NCBI RefSeq assembly: GCF_964204645.1
Contig: NC_134032.1
Span: 8,364,275-8,428,274 of the forward strand
Length of the DNA stretch: 64,000 nt
Source: Tubulanus polymorphus
Taxonomy: Eukaryota; Nemertea; Palaeonemertea; Tubulaniformes; Tubulanidae
Reading direction: 5' to 3'
In this document: positions 1 through 10,953 of the stretch, piece by piece
How the letters are laid out: each line of letters begins with the position of its first letter
How positions within the stretch are numbered: the stretch's first letter is position 1
Translations under genes and position numbers: made by a program
Notes under the pieces: model-generated
Told to the model about the DNA's origin: nothing
The model's database searches: none
What the model saw: only the letters and a program-made list of their open reading frames with translations

Positions 1-990
1 GTATATCCATGGTTTCTAGCTCGATTGCTGATAATCATGACATATCGTTTAACGGATTTGTTTTGTAAAATGTGTTTAAAATCGAGTGTATAGTAACGTA
101 TCAAGATATCTGACGAAAATGCGATTTATTGTGATATAAGATATTAACACTACTGGACAAGGTTTCGAATTGAATGATTATCTTTCAAAGTAGTAATCCT
201 ATATTCACTCCAAGACGGAGCCTCATCCCTTTGCCACATACTTATAACTAGCAGGTAGGTAGGCCTAAGTGAACGCCACTCTTCTTTACTGGGCATGGCA
301 CATTTTTTTGTCAGGATCAACATAAAAATGAATTCTTATGATATTTTCATATTTCAGAATGTCTAGTTGGGGTCAGTGTCATAATACCTGGTCATATCAT
401 TTATAGCAAAATGAGAACGCGACCAGTCACTCATTGTAGATTACAAAACTAATGAACGAATGATATTGAATTTATTACCTAAGATTTCAAGTTGCATTGC
501 ACTTCGCATAGCCTATCTTCTCTTAGAATTATGCTCTACGGCCGAAAATGGCAAACTATGATCACAGCATCTAGAACAACCTAGATTGACACAGAAGATT
601 GTTGATAAATTAGTTAGGTAGAACAGAATACGGCTCTAGTTCTGGAGTTATTTTAGTGCTTGTCCGCTTTCCGTACTTTATTTAATTCTAACTTTCCGAT
701 TGGATTTATCATTTTATCTTATTTACTTAATTCATATTTCATACAATAAGAATTTCATGAAATACGACTGCATTGTGTTCTGAGTAACATCTGAGGATTG
801 ATTTTCACTTAACGATCAACAGTAAGTCCCCAATGAAGAATGAATAGCCGACTTCATTGATGTATGTGGAAATTTCATTCATGCTAAATGAAAGCGTATT
901 TGTGCGCATAGCCACGCCTTGCAGTGCCTCTGCACTTCCCGCTGAACGCAGAAAGTTGTTTCTCGTGGAATCATGAATTTTACTCGGATG
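1..990 (+). repeat. Duplicated 5' flank of receptor gene, copy 1
   Basis: This block matches 2799-3788 at a constant offset of 2798 bases, with only scattered substitutions (for example G to T near 65 and C to T near 205). The match stops six codons into the receptor reading frame: the ATG at 973 gives MNFTRM and then an unrelated sequence that soon reaches a stop. It is therefore an upstream region plus start codon without a receptor body. The constant offset and low divergence point to a recent segmental duplication. The window starts inside the repeat, so its true left edge is unknown. Confidence 0.95.
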
Positions 991-2798
991 CTCATCGATT
1001 CACGATGATTATTTAACGAGTAGAAATTTCAGTAACCGCATCCTTAAGTGCAACAGGTGACTGGTATACATGTATTTGCTCATCGACTCTCGATAGATAT
1101 TTAACAAGCAAAAATTTCAGTAACCAGATCGTTAGGTGCTGCAGGTGACTAAATAGTTTTCTGCTGTAATCTATTCAACGACGAACAATAAACTACGTCT
1201 TCAATAGACCATACTCTAGACCATGCCATTTGGTATGGTAATGTACTAGTACTATTCCTTCATTCTTAGTAGAAATCTTAAGCTCAATAAAATAATTCAT
1301 AACCATTTCTTTGAACTAAGGTTATGCAAAATTTTGATTCCAAGCTTATATGAAGTTTGCTGTAACATGCCGTCTTTGGTTTACTCGTAATTGTCGCCGT
1401 GGTTACGAAGTGCAACTATGGTGACTTCTATCACGTTCACAAACTTTCGCAATTCTGTCGTATCGTAAGACTAAATCGGTTTTGATCCTCGAATCGCCTC
1501 CAGGTGTTTTGTAATCATTCGATGGTTTCCTCCATATTCCCGTTCTAATCAACCAATTGTAGTCCGGTAGGTGGGTTCACTGAATCTCCGAACTATATCT
1601 TTGGTTTCTCCTTCCAGACAGCAGATGGTCCAAATCCCTCATCATATCATAATGTCGTTTGGTGGGGATTGAAACACGCGATATCTGTACTCGATTCATT
1701 TTGGCTGGTGCTGGCTCTGCACGTAAATAATCAATCGCAATTGCTGGATTTCTTAGTCACAGGAGTTTTGTTCCAGTCCCCGAAACTTGGGAATAGTCTC
1801 TTTCTATTTCTTTGAACCATTGTTCTAATTCGTGGACTTAGTATCTTAAAGCTCCGTCGTTAGTTCTGACATTTCCATAAACGTTCCATATTCTACATCT
1901 ACGTCTAGCAATCGATTTTTTGATCTGTTGAGGTTCAGTCTTATGGGCCTCGTTAAGTAGTACTTTTTCTAAGTATTACCACCGTTTATTAACTTTTAGT
2001 AATTAATCGCCAATCTGGTTTTTTAATCCGACTCGATGGGCCAATTAATAATGTTCCGACAAATCCGAATAGAACTATATAAAACTGAATTTTTTCTTGA
2101 TGAAATCAGACTTTCATTCTTCCACCAATCAAGTACTTTTTTCACCGAATCAAGTACTTTGATATCTACAAATATTCGGTGGGCCAAAAAATTATCCACT
2201 AGGTATTATGTGTCCCATGTTCACTTCCCAAGATTTCTGTCACTGCCAACTTGGCCATTCACAATGAACAAATTACATTATTGACAAAGTTCAAGAATTC
2301 AAAAGACTGATCGCCAAATATTGTCTATTATTGGAATAAATTTGCATAGTTTGATCACTACAAAATATTTCAGTATGGGGAATGATGCATAGTTCAGTAT
2401 ATATTTCAGTATGGGGAATGATGCATAGTTCAGTATATATGATAAACTATGCTAAGTTCCCCACACTGAAATATTTAAAGTGATCAAACTATTTTGAAAA
2501 CCTGTTAAGTTTTAGAATTTTCACAATAATTTCAATATGCAAAATGCCGAATTGCTTATATAGTCAACTCAAATTCTAACCGATGAAAATGATAGCTGGC
2601 TTCATCACTCGCATTTGTGATGTTATGAATGTGGCCAGTGCCATTTCATTTGCAGATGATGAGTCATATTTCTTATATTGACCCGTGTTGAACTTACGAC
2701 ATCATAGCATTGAATATCTTAATTGTGAGGTTCCGGGCGGATCATACAGCAGGTGTGTGTTATTTTACTTAACAAGATGTCAGCACAATTGAAAAGGT
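991..2798. other. Intergenic spacer between the two duplicated flanks
   Basis: No intact gene is seen. About 1040-1330 resembles 30700-30930 (shared CAAGTGCAACAGGTGA and CCATTTCTTTGAACT words in the same order), so it may be old receptor-locus flank. On the minus strand about 1560-1960 reads as broken protein-like segments with stops, a possible relic of an unrecognised coding sequence. The hairpin at 2346-2492 is listed separately. Confidence 0.4.
2346..2492. repeat. Long imperfect hairpin with a tandem duplication in one arm
   Basis: The left arm starts ATAGTTTGATCACTAC and the right arm ends GTGATCAAACTAT. Both arms contain TATTTCAGTRTGGGGAA or its complement. Inside the left arm a 36-bp unit (from 2366 and from 2402) is repeated. 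This is typical of a small non-autonomous hairpin element; no target duplication was established. Confidence 0.7.
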
Positions 2799-3788
2799 GT
2801 ATATCCATGGTTTCTAGCTCGATTGCTGATAATCATGACATATCGTTTAACGGATTTGTTTTTTAAAATGTGTTTAAAATCGAGTGTATAGTAACGTATC
2901 AAGATATCTGACGAAAATGCGATTTATTGTGATATAAGATATTAACACTACTGGACAAGGTTTCGAATTGAATGATTATCTTTCAAAGTAGTAATCCTAT
3001 ATTTACTCCAAGACGGAGCCTCATCCCTTTGCCACATACTTATAACTAGCAGGTAGGTAGGCCTAAGTGAACGCCACTCTTCTTTACTGGGCATGGCACA
3101 TTTTTTTGTCAGGATCAACATAAAAATGAATTCTTATGATATTTTCATATTTCAGAATGTCTAGTTGGGGTCAGTGTCATAATACCTGGTCATACCATTT
3201 ATAGCAAAATGAGAACGCGACCAGTCACTCATTGTAGATTACAAAACTAATGAACGAATGATATTGAATTTATTACCTAAGATTTCAAGTTGCATTGCAC
3301 TTCGCATAGCCTATCTTCTCTTAGAATTATGCTCTACAGCCGAAAATGGCAAACTATGATCACAGCATCTAGAACAACCTAGATTGACACAGAAGATTGT
3401 TGATAAATTAGTTAGGTAGAACAGAATACGGCTCTAGTTCTGGAGTTATTTTAGTGCTTGTCCGCTTTCCGTACTTTAATTAATTCTAACTTTCCGATTG
3501 GATTTATCATTTTATCTTATTTACTTAATTCATATTTCATACAATAAGAATTTCATGAAATCCGACTGCATTGTGTTCTGAGTAACATCTGAGGATTGAT
3601 TTTCACTTAACGATCAACAGTAAGTCCCCAATGAAGAATGAATAGCCGACTTCATTGATGTATGTGGAAATTTCATTCATGCTAAATGAAAGCGTATTTG
3701 TGCGCATAGCCACGCCTTGCAGTGCCTCTGCACTTCCCGCTGAACGCAGAAAGTTGTTTCTCGTGGAATCATGAATTTTACTCGGATG
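2799..3788 (+). repeat. Duplicated 5' flank of receptor gene, copy 2
   Basis: This is the second copy of the 1-990 block. Here it joins directly to the intact receptor frame that starts at 3771, so this is the likely parental arrangement. It presumably holds the promoter of that receptor. No TATA box could be assigned with confidence. Confidence 0.95.
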
Positions 3789-4718
3789 CAAATCGTTAGA
3801 CCTTATATTGCTAACATTCTTCCACTATCTGTGGAGAACAGGTCTGGGACCTCCCGTACTGTGTTATTGCTCATTCTGCCTGCGTTGTTCCTGTTAGGAG
3901 CCTTCGGAAATTCAGCTACTTTCTTGATTATGATAAGTCACAGATTCCGCAGTTTATCTTACGCTAGCTATCTCATCGCTTTGTCTATAAGTGATTTTGT
4001 GTTTAGCATCAGTTTTACATTTATACCTGTCTTACAGTTTGTTCTCTTACGTCTAAACATCGGTCCAATATATATTATAGATTCACTGATCAGTTGTCAA
4101 ATATATGATTCTCTAATGGATTGTATGAGTGCTAGCAGCGCCTGGTTAATAGTAGCTATATCTCTAGAACGTGCGGCAGTTGTGCTCTTTCCGTTCACGG
4201 CCCGTTTGGTATGTACACCTAGATTCGCCCGATGCGCCATTGTCGTCATTTTCGTTATAAACGCACTTGTAATAGGCATTCACCAAGCAGTAGTAAAGAG
4301 GTTTTCTGATAGTTTTGGATGTTACTTTATGTTATCTGACCAATTAGCACTTTTCGCCATATATGCCGGCCACGTTTATCTTCTGCCTTTAACACTAATT
4401 ATAACATCAAATTCTGTAATAATAGTCAAGTTATCCAGAGGTTCAGAAATTGTTTCTTCCGATAACAGAACTGCAAATTCTAAACGTACAACAATTATGC
4501 TTGTAACGGTTTCACTCGCATTTGCAATATTTACGCTTCCAACTACTATTATTTCTTTCCTGCCGATGTCCGCGGGACAGAGAGAATTACTATTTGATAT
4601 ATTGAGTCAAATTTTGGCGTGTAATTATGTGGTGAATTTTTACATGTATATTTTATTGGGTCGAGAAATTCGTGAATTTTTTTGTATGAAAATTTGCTGT
4701 AAAATTTCAGTGAAATAA
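3771..4718 (+). CDS. Class A (rhodopsin-like) peptide-type GPCR, family 1
   Basis: The single-exon frame encodes 315 residues with seven hydrophobic segments, the expected plan of a rhodopsin-class receptor in the plasma membrane. The N-terminus has a possible N-glycosylation site (NRS, residue 23). TM1 carries GAFGNSATF with the usual TM1 Asn, and TM2 has LIALSISDF with the conserved Asp. After TM3 the DRY position is LERAAVVLFPF, so Glu replaces Asp. TM7 ends NFYMYILLGREIREFF, an NPxxY variant lacking the Pro. A Cys-rich tail (FFCMKICCK) could be palmitoylated. The ligand is unknown; the lack of introns and the local paralogues fit a lineage-expanded orphan family. It is closely related to the gene at 46169-47119. 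The start is supported because the duplicated flank ends just past it. Confidence 0.85.
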   Translation: MNFTRMQIVRPYIANILPLSVENRSGTSRTVLLLILPALFLLGAFGNSATFLIMISHRFRSLSYASYLIALSISDFVFSISFTFIPVLQFVLLRLNIGPIYIIDSLISCQIYDSLMDCMSASSAWLIVAISLERAAVVLFPFTARLVCTPRFARCAIVVIFVINALVIGIHQAVVKRFSDSFGCYFMLSDQLALFAIYAGHVYLLPLTLIITSNSVIIVKLSRGSEIVSSDNRTANSKRTTIMLVTVSLAFAIFTLPTTIISFLPMSAGQRELLFDILSQILACNYVVNFYMYILLGREIREFFCMKICCKISVK

Positions 4719-5009
4719 CCATTGATTTCAAGTTTTTGACTTACCCAAAAAACTTATTTCTTATTATGGAACTCTTAATCTTACCTGCGCATGTTGTTGT
4801 TGTTATTGACGTTGAGAGACGCGATAGTAATAGGGTATATGTTGTTTCAGAGGTCGAGAGGTCGAGCTCATAAAAATAAAAATGAATTCTCACACGCTCG
4901 AATTTATTTTTATTTTCACTCACTCGCCCCCTCAACCTCTGGTATAAAACAAAATATTCCCTATTACTCTAATAATCTCATATATATGAACATTATATAA
5001 ATGAATATC
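4719..5009. repeat. Receptor 3' flank with inverted repeat (arms about 4825-4975)
   Basis: The left arm GATAGTAATAGGG and the right arm CCCTATTACT, plus facing AGAGGTCGAG and CCTCAACCTCT words and two AAAATAAAAAT tracts, form an imperfect hairpin of about 150 bp. It is probably a MITE-like insertion in the receptor 3' region. Target duplications were not resolved. Confidence 0.55.
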
Positions 5010-5760
5010 ATATATATGAAAATCAATTATATAGATTTCGAATAAAAAAATATGTAAAATAAATGGTAGAATTAAAAGAATATAAAAAGTAACGAGTAAT
5101 TAACGAGTTAAAGAAAATATAAATTTTAATAAAGAAATTACTAATAAAAGAATGAACGGATACTATATTTCAAAGATATTGATTTACATGAATTAGAAAA
5201 ATATTTTACAATAAAACATTTTATTCCTATTCAAGATTTGGTTAAAACTGCACGTTTTCGTTTTCAAGTGAATAATATTACTGAATTAACGTTTAAAAAT
5301 TATTATCTAATGATAGAGTTATCGAATGAAAAAGATTAAATCTTAGAAAGTAGATCAACATTTAATAATTACAGATGACATACAATCACTTTTTAATAAT
5401 GAAAATTCACATAAATCATTATTTATACACCTACGTTATTGCCCTTTCAGAGAATGTTATGTGTTATTTTTCAGAGTACAAGAAAAAAAGTATATCCATG
5501 ACATTCCAAATGAAAAATCATTCAAAGATGTGGGAATTCAATGTAACTAGACAATAAAATTGTTACACCTAAAAAGAAATATGAACCTAATGAAAAAGCG
5601 TTATGTAATTGTGGAAAATATTTTACTCGAAGGAATGAATCACATCATCTTAAAATATCAAAATATCATAACTCAAATAAAATAACTTCAACTCTAAAAA
5701 ATATATTTCATCTCAAATATAAAACTAAAATATTCAAAATAAGATATTTCAAATTACTTA
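5010..5760 (+). other. Very AT-rich segment with broken protein-like frames, possible virus-like or mobile relic
   Basis: The composition is far more AT-rich than the adjoining receptor. On the plus strand several short frames read as low-GC protein-like stretches interrupted by stops. One near 5600-5680 contains a CNCG...HH zinc-binding-like pattern. No family could be recognised. The style (compact, intronless, AT-rich) resembles relics of large eukaryotic DNA elements such as Mavericks/adintoviruses, but this is inference only. A similar AT-rich block lies at 16430-16975. Confidence 0.25.
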
Positions 5761-5766
5761 TTAATT

Positions 5767-5910
5767 AGGGTTTTCTGTTGCTTCACAGAAAACCCTATTG
5801 AAATTCGCGTGATTATTAGGGTTTTCTGTTACATCACAGAAAACCCTATTGAGATTCGCGTGTTTCTTATTATTATTATTAGGGTTTTCTGTTACATCAC
5901 AGAAAACCCT
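5767..5910. repeat. Three tandem hairpin units (AGGGTTTTCTGT / ACAGAAAACCCT)
   Basis: Hairpins with near-perfect 12-nt arms occur at 5767-5796, 5818-5847 and 5881-5910. Each is followed by ATTGARATTCGCRTG and, increasingly, TTATTATTATT tracts. The apparent open frames across this block are low-complexity products of the repeat and are not genes. Confidence 0.85.
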
Positions 5911-6170
5911 ATTGAGATTCGCATGTTTCTTATTATTATTATTATCATTATTATTATTATTATTTTTTTTTTTTCCACACATTTTTTGTCAAAAGTACAT
6001 AGGCTTTTTTACATTACCGCTGTTGCCGATACAATCCGTCTGATATCATTCAGCTCAGTTCGATCTACAAATACTCCGTGCGAATTTTGAAGAATCAACG
6101 TTACAAAAGCACTGTCGTTCTGTGAACATCGAAAATTGAGCCCCATTCAAAGAGCTGACATGTTTTTCTA
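5911..6170. repeat. Dispersed repeat, copy A
   Basis: After a TTA microsatellite and a poly-T run, 5975-6165 is homologous to 8590-8775. Shared words in the same order include ACCGCTGT, GCCGATACAATCCGT and CACTGTCG followed by GTGAACATCG or GTAAACATCG. The hairpin units at 5767-5910 lie at its left edge, and the second copy has an AGAAAACCC word at the equivalent place. This looks like a non-autonomous repeat family with a microsatellite near one end. Confidence 0.65.
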
Positions 6171-7324
6171 AGTCGTCTTTCCGAAATCTACCGCACGTTT
6201 CTTGTCACATCGATTATCAATTCAAGCATAAATTAACAAATTTATTACCGAAAGATTGCACATTCTGTCGCGGTTTTTAAAAACTAATTTTTACAATAAC
6301 CCATTTTCCTCATCAAATTATATTACTGATACACAGGAAATTTACTACTTTAGATTTTAAAAGCACTGTCGAGCCGTAAACATCGACAAATCGACGTGTG
6401 TCACTACATCGTCGTTCCGGGGCTGAGAATCAAATCGAGTACAAATTAATTCATTACTACCAGTGATTTGGTTGCGGGCCTCAAGCAGTTAATTTAGCAA
6501 TACCTATTTTTCTTTACCAAATTAACCGTGTATTTACTAAGATAAATCGTACGTAAGTGTACCGGGGAGTCGTAGGCCTAAAGTAAACACGCCGAAGAGA
6601 AATAGCGGAGAAAAGCTGTTATGTCGACGAGGTATCAAAATAAAAGAATATATTACTTTATTCGGCCGCGGGCTTCAACCTCTATATCAATACCATCAAT
6701 ACTCTATATTTCCTACAGTACATACCGATCATTGTCAATGCACAAGGTATTTACTAAATAAAAGTATATAACACACTCCTTGCCGTATGCTGGACTCACA
6801 CTTGACATTCGGAGTAAGCGTTCGCTGTGGGGGAAAGGAGATCGTTCGCTGTGTCGCTTGAAGTGTTTATCGAGTTTTACGCGGCTTAAGGCCTACCGGT
6901 ACTGAGCTTTACTGTCTCAAACAAACACGGTATAATTGTAGCGTTTATTAACGGACTCATTGGATTGAACTTCAAAACTAAATTTACGATATTTAGGTGG
7001 GTTGTTATTCAATAGGCCTACGACCAATCTGTCCGGATGTTAGGCCTACGCATATACATAGGCCTACATAGGCTAGTAGCCTCTACTAGGTTAGAGCTAA
7101 GTTCACTGTAAAGGAGGAATCAGATTTATTAAAATGCATGTTAATTAGTGATTAACTGGTTGTGACTTGCAACGATCAATCACAATTATCAATTTTATTG
7201 CCAAAAATGATGATTTTTTTTGAAAATTTCGTCTGAGCAGACAGCTTTATAAGCCAGACTTTTCATTTGAGTTTTTTCATCATAAATGAAACTGGTATTT
7301 CATTAATTCCTAATGACTTAAGCA
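6171..7324. other. Intergenic, no gene recognised
   Basis: No coding sequence was recognised. A partial echo of the neighbouring repeat (CACTGTCGAGCCGTAAACATCG) lies near 6364. The palindrome TAGGCCTA occurs four times at about 6565-7065. Confidence 0.5.
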
Positions 7325-7644
7325 GGGCGTAGGTCGGCCTTGCGACGGCTTGTGACTCACTGCGACGCCAATCACTGCGACCGCCAGCGACAATTGACAA
7401 TTAACGACTCATCGACCTACGCTCCCTTGCGACGGGTTGCGACTTTCAGCAACGCCAGTCACAAGGAGTCGCACGTATTCAACTTTCTGCGACGCGACAC
7501 GACTGTCACAACCAACCGACGCGGTCTTGCGACTGGCAGAAACTAGTCGCACACAGTCGCTGACAATCGTATCGCAACCGACTTGCACCGAAACTTGCGA
7601 TGCATCGCGAGGATCGCATCGCGTCACAAGGCCGACCTACGTCC
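7325..7644. mobile_element. MITE-like element with TTGCGAC-rich interior
   Basis: The ends are inverted copies: GGGCGTAGGTCGGCCTTG on the left and CAAGGCCGACCTACGTCC on the right. The about 320-bp interior is packed with TTGCGAC/GTCGCA words in both orientations, which gives several spurious overlapping frames. No transposase is encoded. Target duplications are not clear. Confidence 0.75.
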
Positions 7645-7649
7645 AGCGA

Positions 7650-8225
7650 TAAGTTACTGCGGAGCCCAAGAAATATCTTTTTTTTCGTTCAAAAGACCTT
7701 TTTCGCTTGAAAATTCTTTCGTCGGAACAAAATTTATTTCGTTCCAACCATTAATATTCTTTTCAATTGAACCAATTTGAAAAAATCGTTAGAACAAAGT
7801 TGAACAAACTTTTTTTTGTCCAAACGAAATGTTTTTCGTTCGAACAATCGTTCGATCGAACAGAATCGTTTTAATTTGAACAAAATTTTCTTGTTAGAAC
7901 ATTAAGTTTTTTATTCAAACAAGCATATTGTAAAAAGTTTTTTCTCCGAACCAAAAGTATTAAATATTTCGTTCAATCAAACAGAATTGTTTTCATTCAA
8001 ACATTCGTTCGAAAAAATTGTTTTCGCTCAACCAAATATTTTTGACGGGACAAAATGTTTTTCATTTCAACAATAACATAGCTTTTCATTCGATCACATG
8101 TTTTTGTCAGAATGAAGTAAGTTTTGATTCAAACAAAAAGCGTATTGTTCGATCAAACTGAATTGTTTTCACTTGAACAAGATTTTCTTGTCGGAACATT
8201 AAGTTTTTTGGTCGAACAGCGTGTT
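7650..8225. repeat. Degenerate short repeat field built on TTCGTTCGAACA-like words
   Basis: Words such as TTTTTCGTTCGAACA, TTTTCATTCAAACA and TTTTCGCTCAACCA recur every 25-35 bp with alternating T-rich and A-rich tracts. The segment reads as an old, diverged minisatellite with partial dyad symmetry in each unit. No gene is seen. Confidence 0.6.
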
Positions 8226-8229
8226 AAGT

Positions 8230-8515
8230 CCGTTTTTTGGAAATTTACTCGGTCTGGTATATTCTCGATTACTGTGTATGTCATTTGTCAGGACATTAAA
8301 CAGAAGACGACTTAGGATACTACCTTGCGTGACTCCACTAGTTAGACTGACTTGTTCCAAGATGAGGCGTTCCGTTGATTTCGGCTACAAGTTTTCGTTC
8401 AGAGATAACTGCTGAGCCATTTGGGCGACCTATCATTGATACTGTTTCCTAATAGCCTGTTTAGTAATGGCTGATGTTGTGCCTTATCAAATGCTTTGTC
8501 GAAATCCACCGTTGA
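8230..8515 (-). pseudogene. LINE reverse transcriptase relic
   Basis: On the minus strand the order of motifs is that of a non-LTR reverse transcriptase. A DFDKAFDKAQHQPLLNRLL segment near 8510-8450 (usual form KAFDKVPH) comes first, and then VTQGSILSRLLFNVLTNDI near 8335-8280 (usual form GVPQGSVLSPLLF). Frames are broken and the catalytic FADD block is not found. It is probably a CR1/Jockey-type fragment left by an old insertion. Confidence 0.7.
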
Positions 8516-8535
8516 ACAAGATTCTAAGACTGTGT

Positions 8536-8775
8536 AGAAAACCCGTTATCGCTGCTTTGCAGCTATATATATTATTTTTTTTCCCTTTTCCACACAGTTT
8601 TTGTTAAAAGTGTAAAGGCTTCCTTACCTTACCGCTGTCGCCGATACAATCCGTATGATATTCTTCAGCTCACTTAAATCTCCAGATACTGCATGGAAAT
8701 TCTGATAAATCCACGTTATAAAGGCACTGTCGAGCCGTAAACATCGGAAATTTGGCTCCGTTCAATTAGTAGCCA
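8536..8775. repeat. Dispersed repeat, copy B
   Basis: It begins AGAAAACCCGTTATCGCTGC followed by the small hairpin GCTGCTTTGCAGC. The same start recurs at about 16408 (AGAAAACCCGTCATCGCTGC). From 8590 it is homologous to 5975-6165, which identifies both as members of one repeat family. Confidence 0.65.
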
Positions 8776-9350
8776 TGTTGTGTTTTCTTTCCGAAATTTT
8801 TCTCTTCTTTATGAGGAAGAGCTATCGAATTATTCCCTCTCTTCTCCACAATCAATTTCAAAGTCAATTTTATGAATTTATTGCTCAGCGGGTCCGAGTC
8901 CATGAGTTTACGAGTCCGACGTTTGCGTGTCTGACATGTTTACGGGCATTTGTTTGTTACCTCTTTAATATTTTTGATTTCTTGTTATTCCGGTTATTTC
9001 ATTTAAGTATATTGCTGATCAGTTCATGTAACCAAAAGCGTCAATAAACAGATTTTGAATTGATCAAGTTTAAATGAAGGTCGTTGAGTCGCGGAGGGCT
9101 ACTAGAATTACGGTGCAGAATTACGTTCGTCTCAGAGAGAAAACAAACGACAGAAAAGTATCAGGTGATTATCGATAGCCTACTACGGTACACACAGTTG
9201 ACAAACAGTGTTAAAGGCCTGTGCCGGTTGGTGCGTACTGGGAATAAATATACTGGTTGGTCAGTTGGTTCGGTTGTGAAGTGTGGAAGCTAAGAAAGCC
9301 TACCGCAGTACGGTAGTACCGGTATTTATTTGTCTATAGGCCTATTATAT
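8776..9350. other. Intergenic, no gene recognised
   Basis: Short open frames are present but show no recognisable protein features. Confidence 0.4.
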
Positions 9351-9687
9351 AGTAGCCAATACCATTAAGTACGTAGTTGTTACCCGTACGTGACTGTATG
9401 GTGATCTCCACAGGTTAACCGTACGTGAGTTCCCTACTAACGCCGTACGTGAGTTCCTAGTAGCCAATACCATTAAGAACGTAGTTGTTACCCGTACGTG
9501 ACTGTATGATGATCTCCACAGGTTAACCGTACGTGAGTTCCCTACTAACGCCGTACGTGAGTTCCTAGTAGCCAATACCATTTTTTAAGTACGAAGTTGT
9601 TACCCGTACATGCCAGTGACTGTAAGGTGATATCCACAGGTTAACCGTACGTGAGTTACCTAAAAAGGCCGTAAGTGAGTTCCTATA
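9351..9687. repeat. Minisatellite, 108-bp unit, about three copies
   Basis: Units start with AGTAGCCAATACCATT at 9351, 9459 and 9567, giving an exact 108-bp period for the first two. The third unit carries small indels. Each unit holds repeated CCGTACGTGAGTTCC words. The open frames across it are repeat products. Confidence 0.92.
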
Positions 9688-10131
9688 ATCTGCAAACGTG
9701 CATGCGTGAAAGAATAGAGTTTGGGTTAGGTGAGGCTAGGCTATTTGTAAATCAAATTTTATCCACCCTGCAGTTACGTTCTTCGGCACAGTCGGTAAAT
9801 CACTGGACTACAACTGGATTTTTTTTTCGTTTGCTTTCGAATCCCAATATTGCAAGTCTGAGCGTCAACGTACTCACATACGGCTAACCTGTAGAAATCA
9901 CCGTACAGTCACGTACAGGTAACAACAGCGTTTTAAGTACCGGTTATTAAGTGAGTACGACAAGCCTACCATGCCTATGTACTACAAACACAACTTTTTC
10001 TCTCTCGTCGGCCCTACAGTGATGTTACTATAAATGGTGCAATTAGAACATGGATAGGATTTGGCCAGGACTAGCCTAAAGTCTAATTCAGTCTATGTAC
10101 TAATTCACTCGATAGGCCTATTTTTAAAACA

Positions 10132-10296
10132 GGGATCATTCATTTATTACTTACGCATAACATTTGATTATTTCAACCCCCTCTCCCTCTGTACGCAAAA
10201 TCTGCCATTTTTTCATGTACATTAAGCATTACAGTTACGTAATTGCCCTGACCCCTCCCCCCTCCTCTAATGCGTACGTAATAAATGAATGATCCC
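10132..10296. mobile_element. Short TIR element (MITE)
   Basis: The left end GGGATCATTCATTTATTAC and the right end GTAATAAATGAATGATCCC are perfect inverted copies, with facing TACGCA and TGCGTA just inside. The 165-bp length and absence of a gene make it a non-autonomous DNA element, possibly hAT-derived. No 8-bp target duplication was found, so the superfamily is not settled. Confidence 0.85.
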
Positions 10297-10539
10297 ACAA
10301 TACAGTGAAGTATTCACACGCAGAAAGGCAAATTGATTTGAGCCATGTGATTAAATTTGGCCAGGCGTTCTCTGACCTGCTGACATTAATAGTCAATGTG
10401 GTCACGGCTTGTATACCAGAAATCATTGTAGGCCTGTACATTTTGCTGTTCGTAGGTTTTGGTATACCGATTTCTCCATTCTTGACTGATAAGTGTACAG
10501 TATAGCGTACGCATTATACAATTGTTCCAATGGGAATAG

Positions 10540-10781
10540 TGTGGCGTTGCGAGTCACAAAGAAGACCAGGTTCGGAGATAAAAGAAGAGAAAGACTAAAA
10601 ACACGACGGGTTCAGTCTACAGATCATAAGATACTCGTTTATTTCGGTCACACACAGGCTAACCACCTGTCCCGACTGCACATGCGCATGCTAATATATA
10701 TGATGATTCGCTACATAGGCTAAGTGGGAGTAAACACTATATGGTTACTGACATATTTACATAAACATCCTGTTCTCGACA
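10540..10781 (-). repeat. BEL element 3' LTR (relative to its genes)
   Basis: It is 242 bp and reads as identical to 14897-15138 by eye. It starts TG and ends CA on the strand shown and abuts the target duplication AATAG at 10535-10539. Confidence 0.95.
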
Positions 10782-10953
10782 TTTCTCCGGGGCGACAAAG
10801 GTAAACAAATAAAGAGTAAGAACGGAGAGATATATGACTAATCATTACAATGGATTAAGTAAATAAAGCTTATGGAAATCAATAAACAACTAAACGTTAA
10901 TTCAAAATACGATTAAATAGTAAATTCAGGCATTGATAGTAACTATTATGCAA

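Noticed and set aside
4097-4731. Minus-strand frames within the receptor gene
   Set aside because: They are shadows of the clear seven-helix frame on the plus strand.
5761-6090. Open frames with poly-Asn or poly-Ile tracts
   Set aside because: They are products of the TTA microsatellite and hairpin repeat units, open on both strands.
7340-7652. Overlapping frames on both strands
   Set aside because: They come from TTGCGAC repeats inside the MITE at 7325-7644.
9345-9690. CRISPR-like regular repeats
   Set aside because: The 108-bp units are contiguous without spacers and the genome is eukaryotic; it is a minisatellite.
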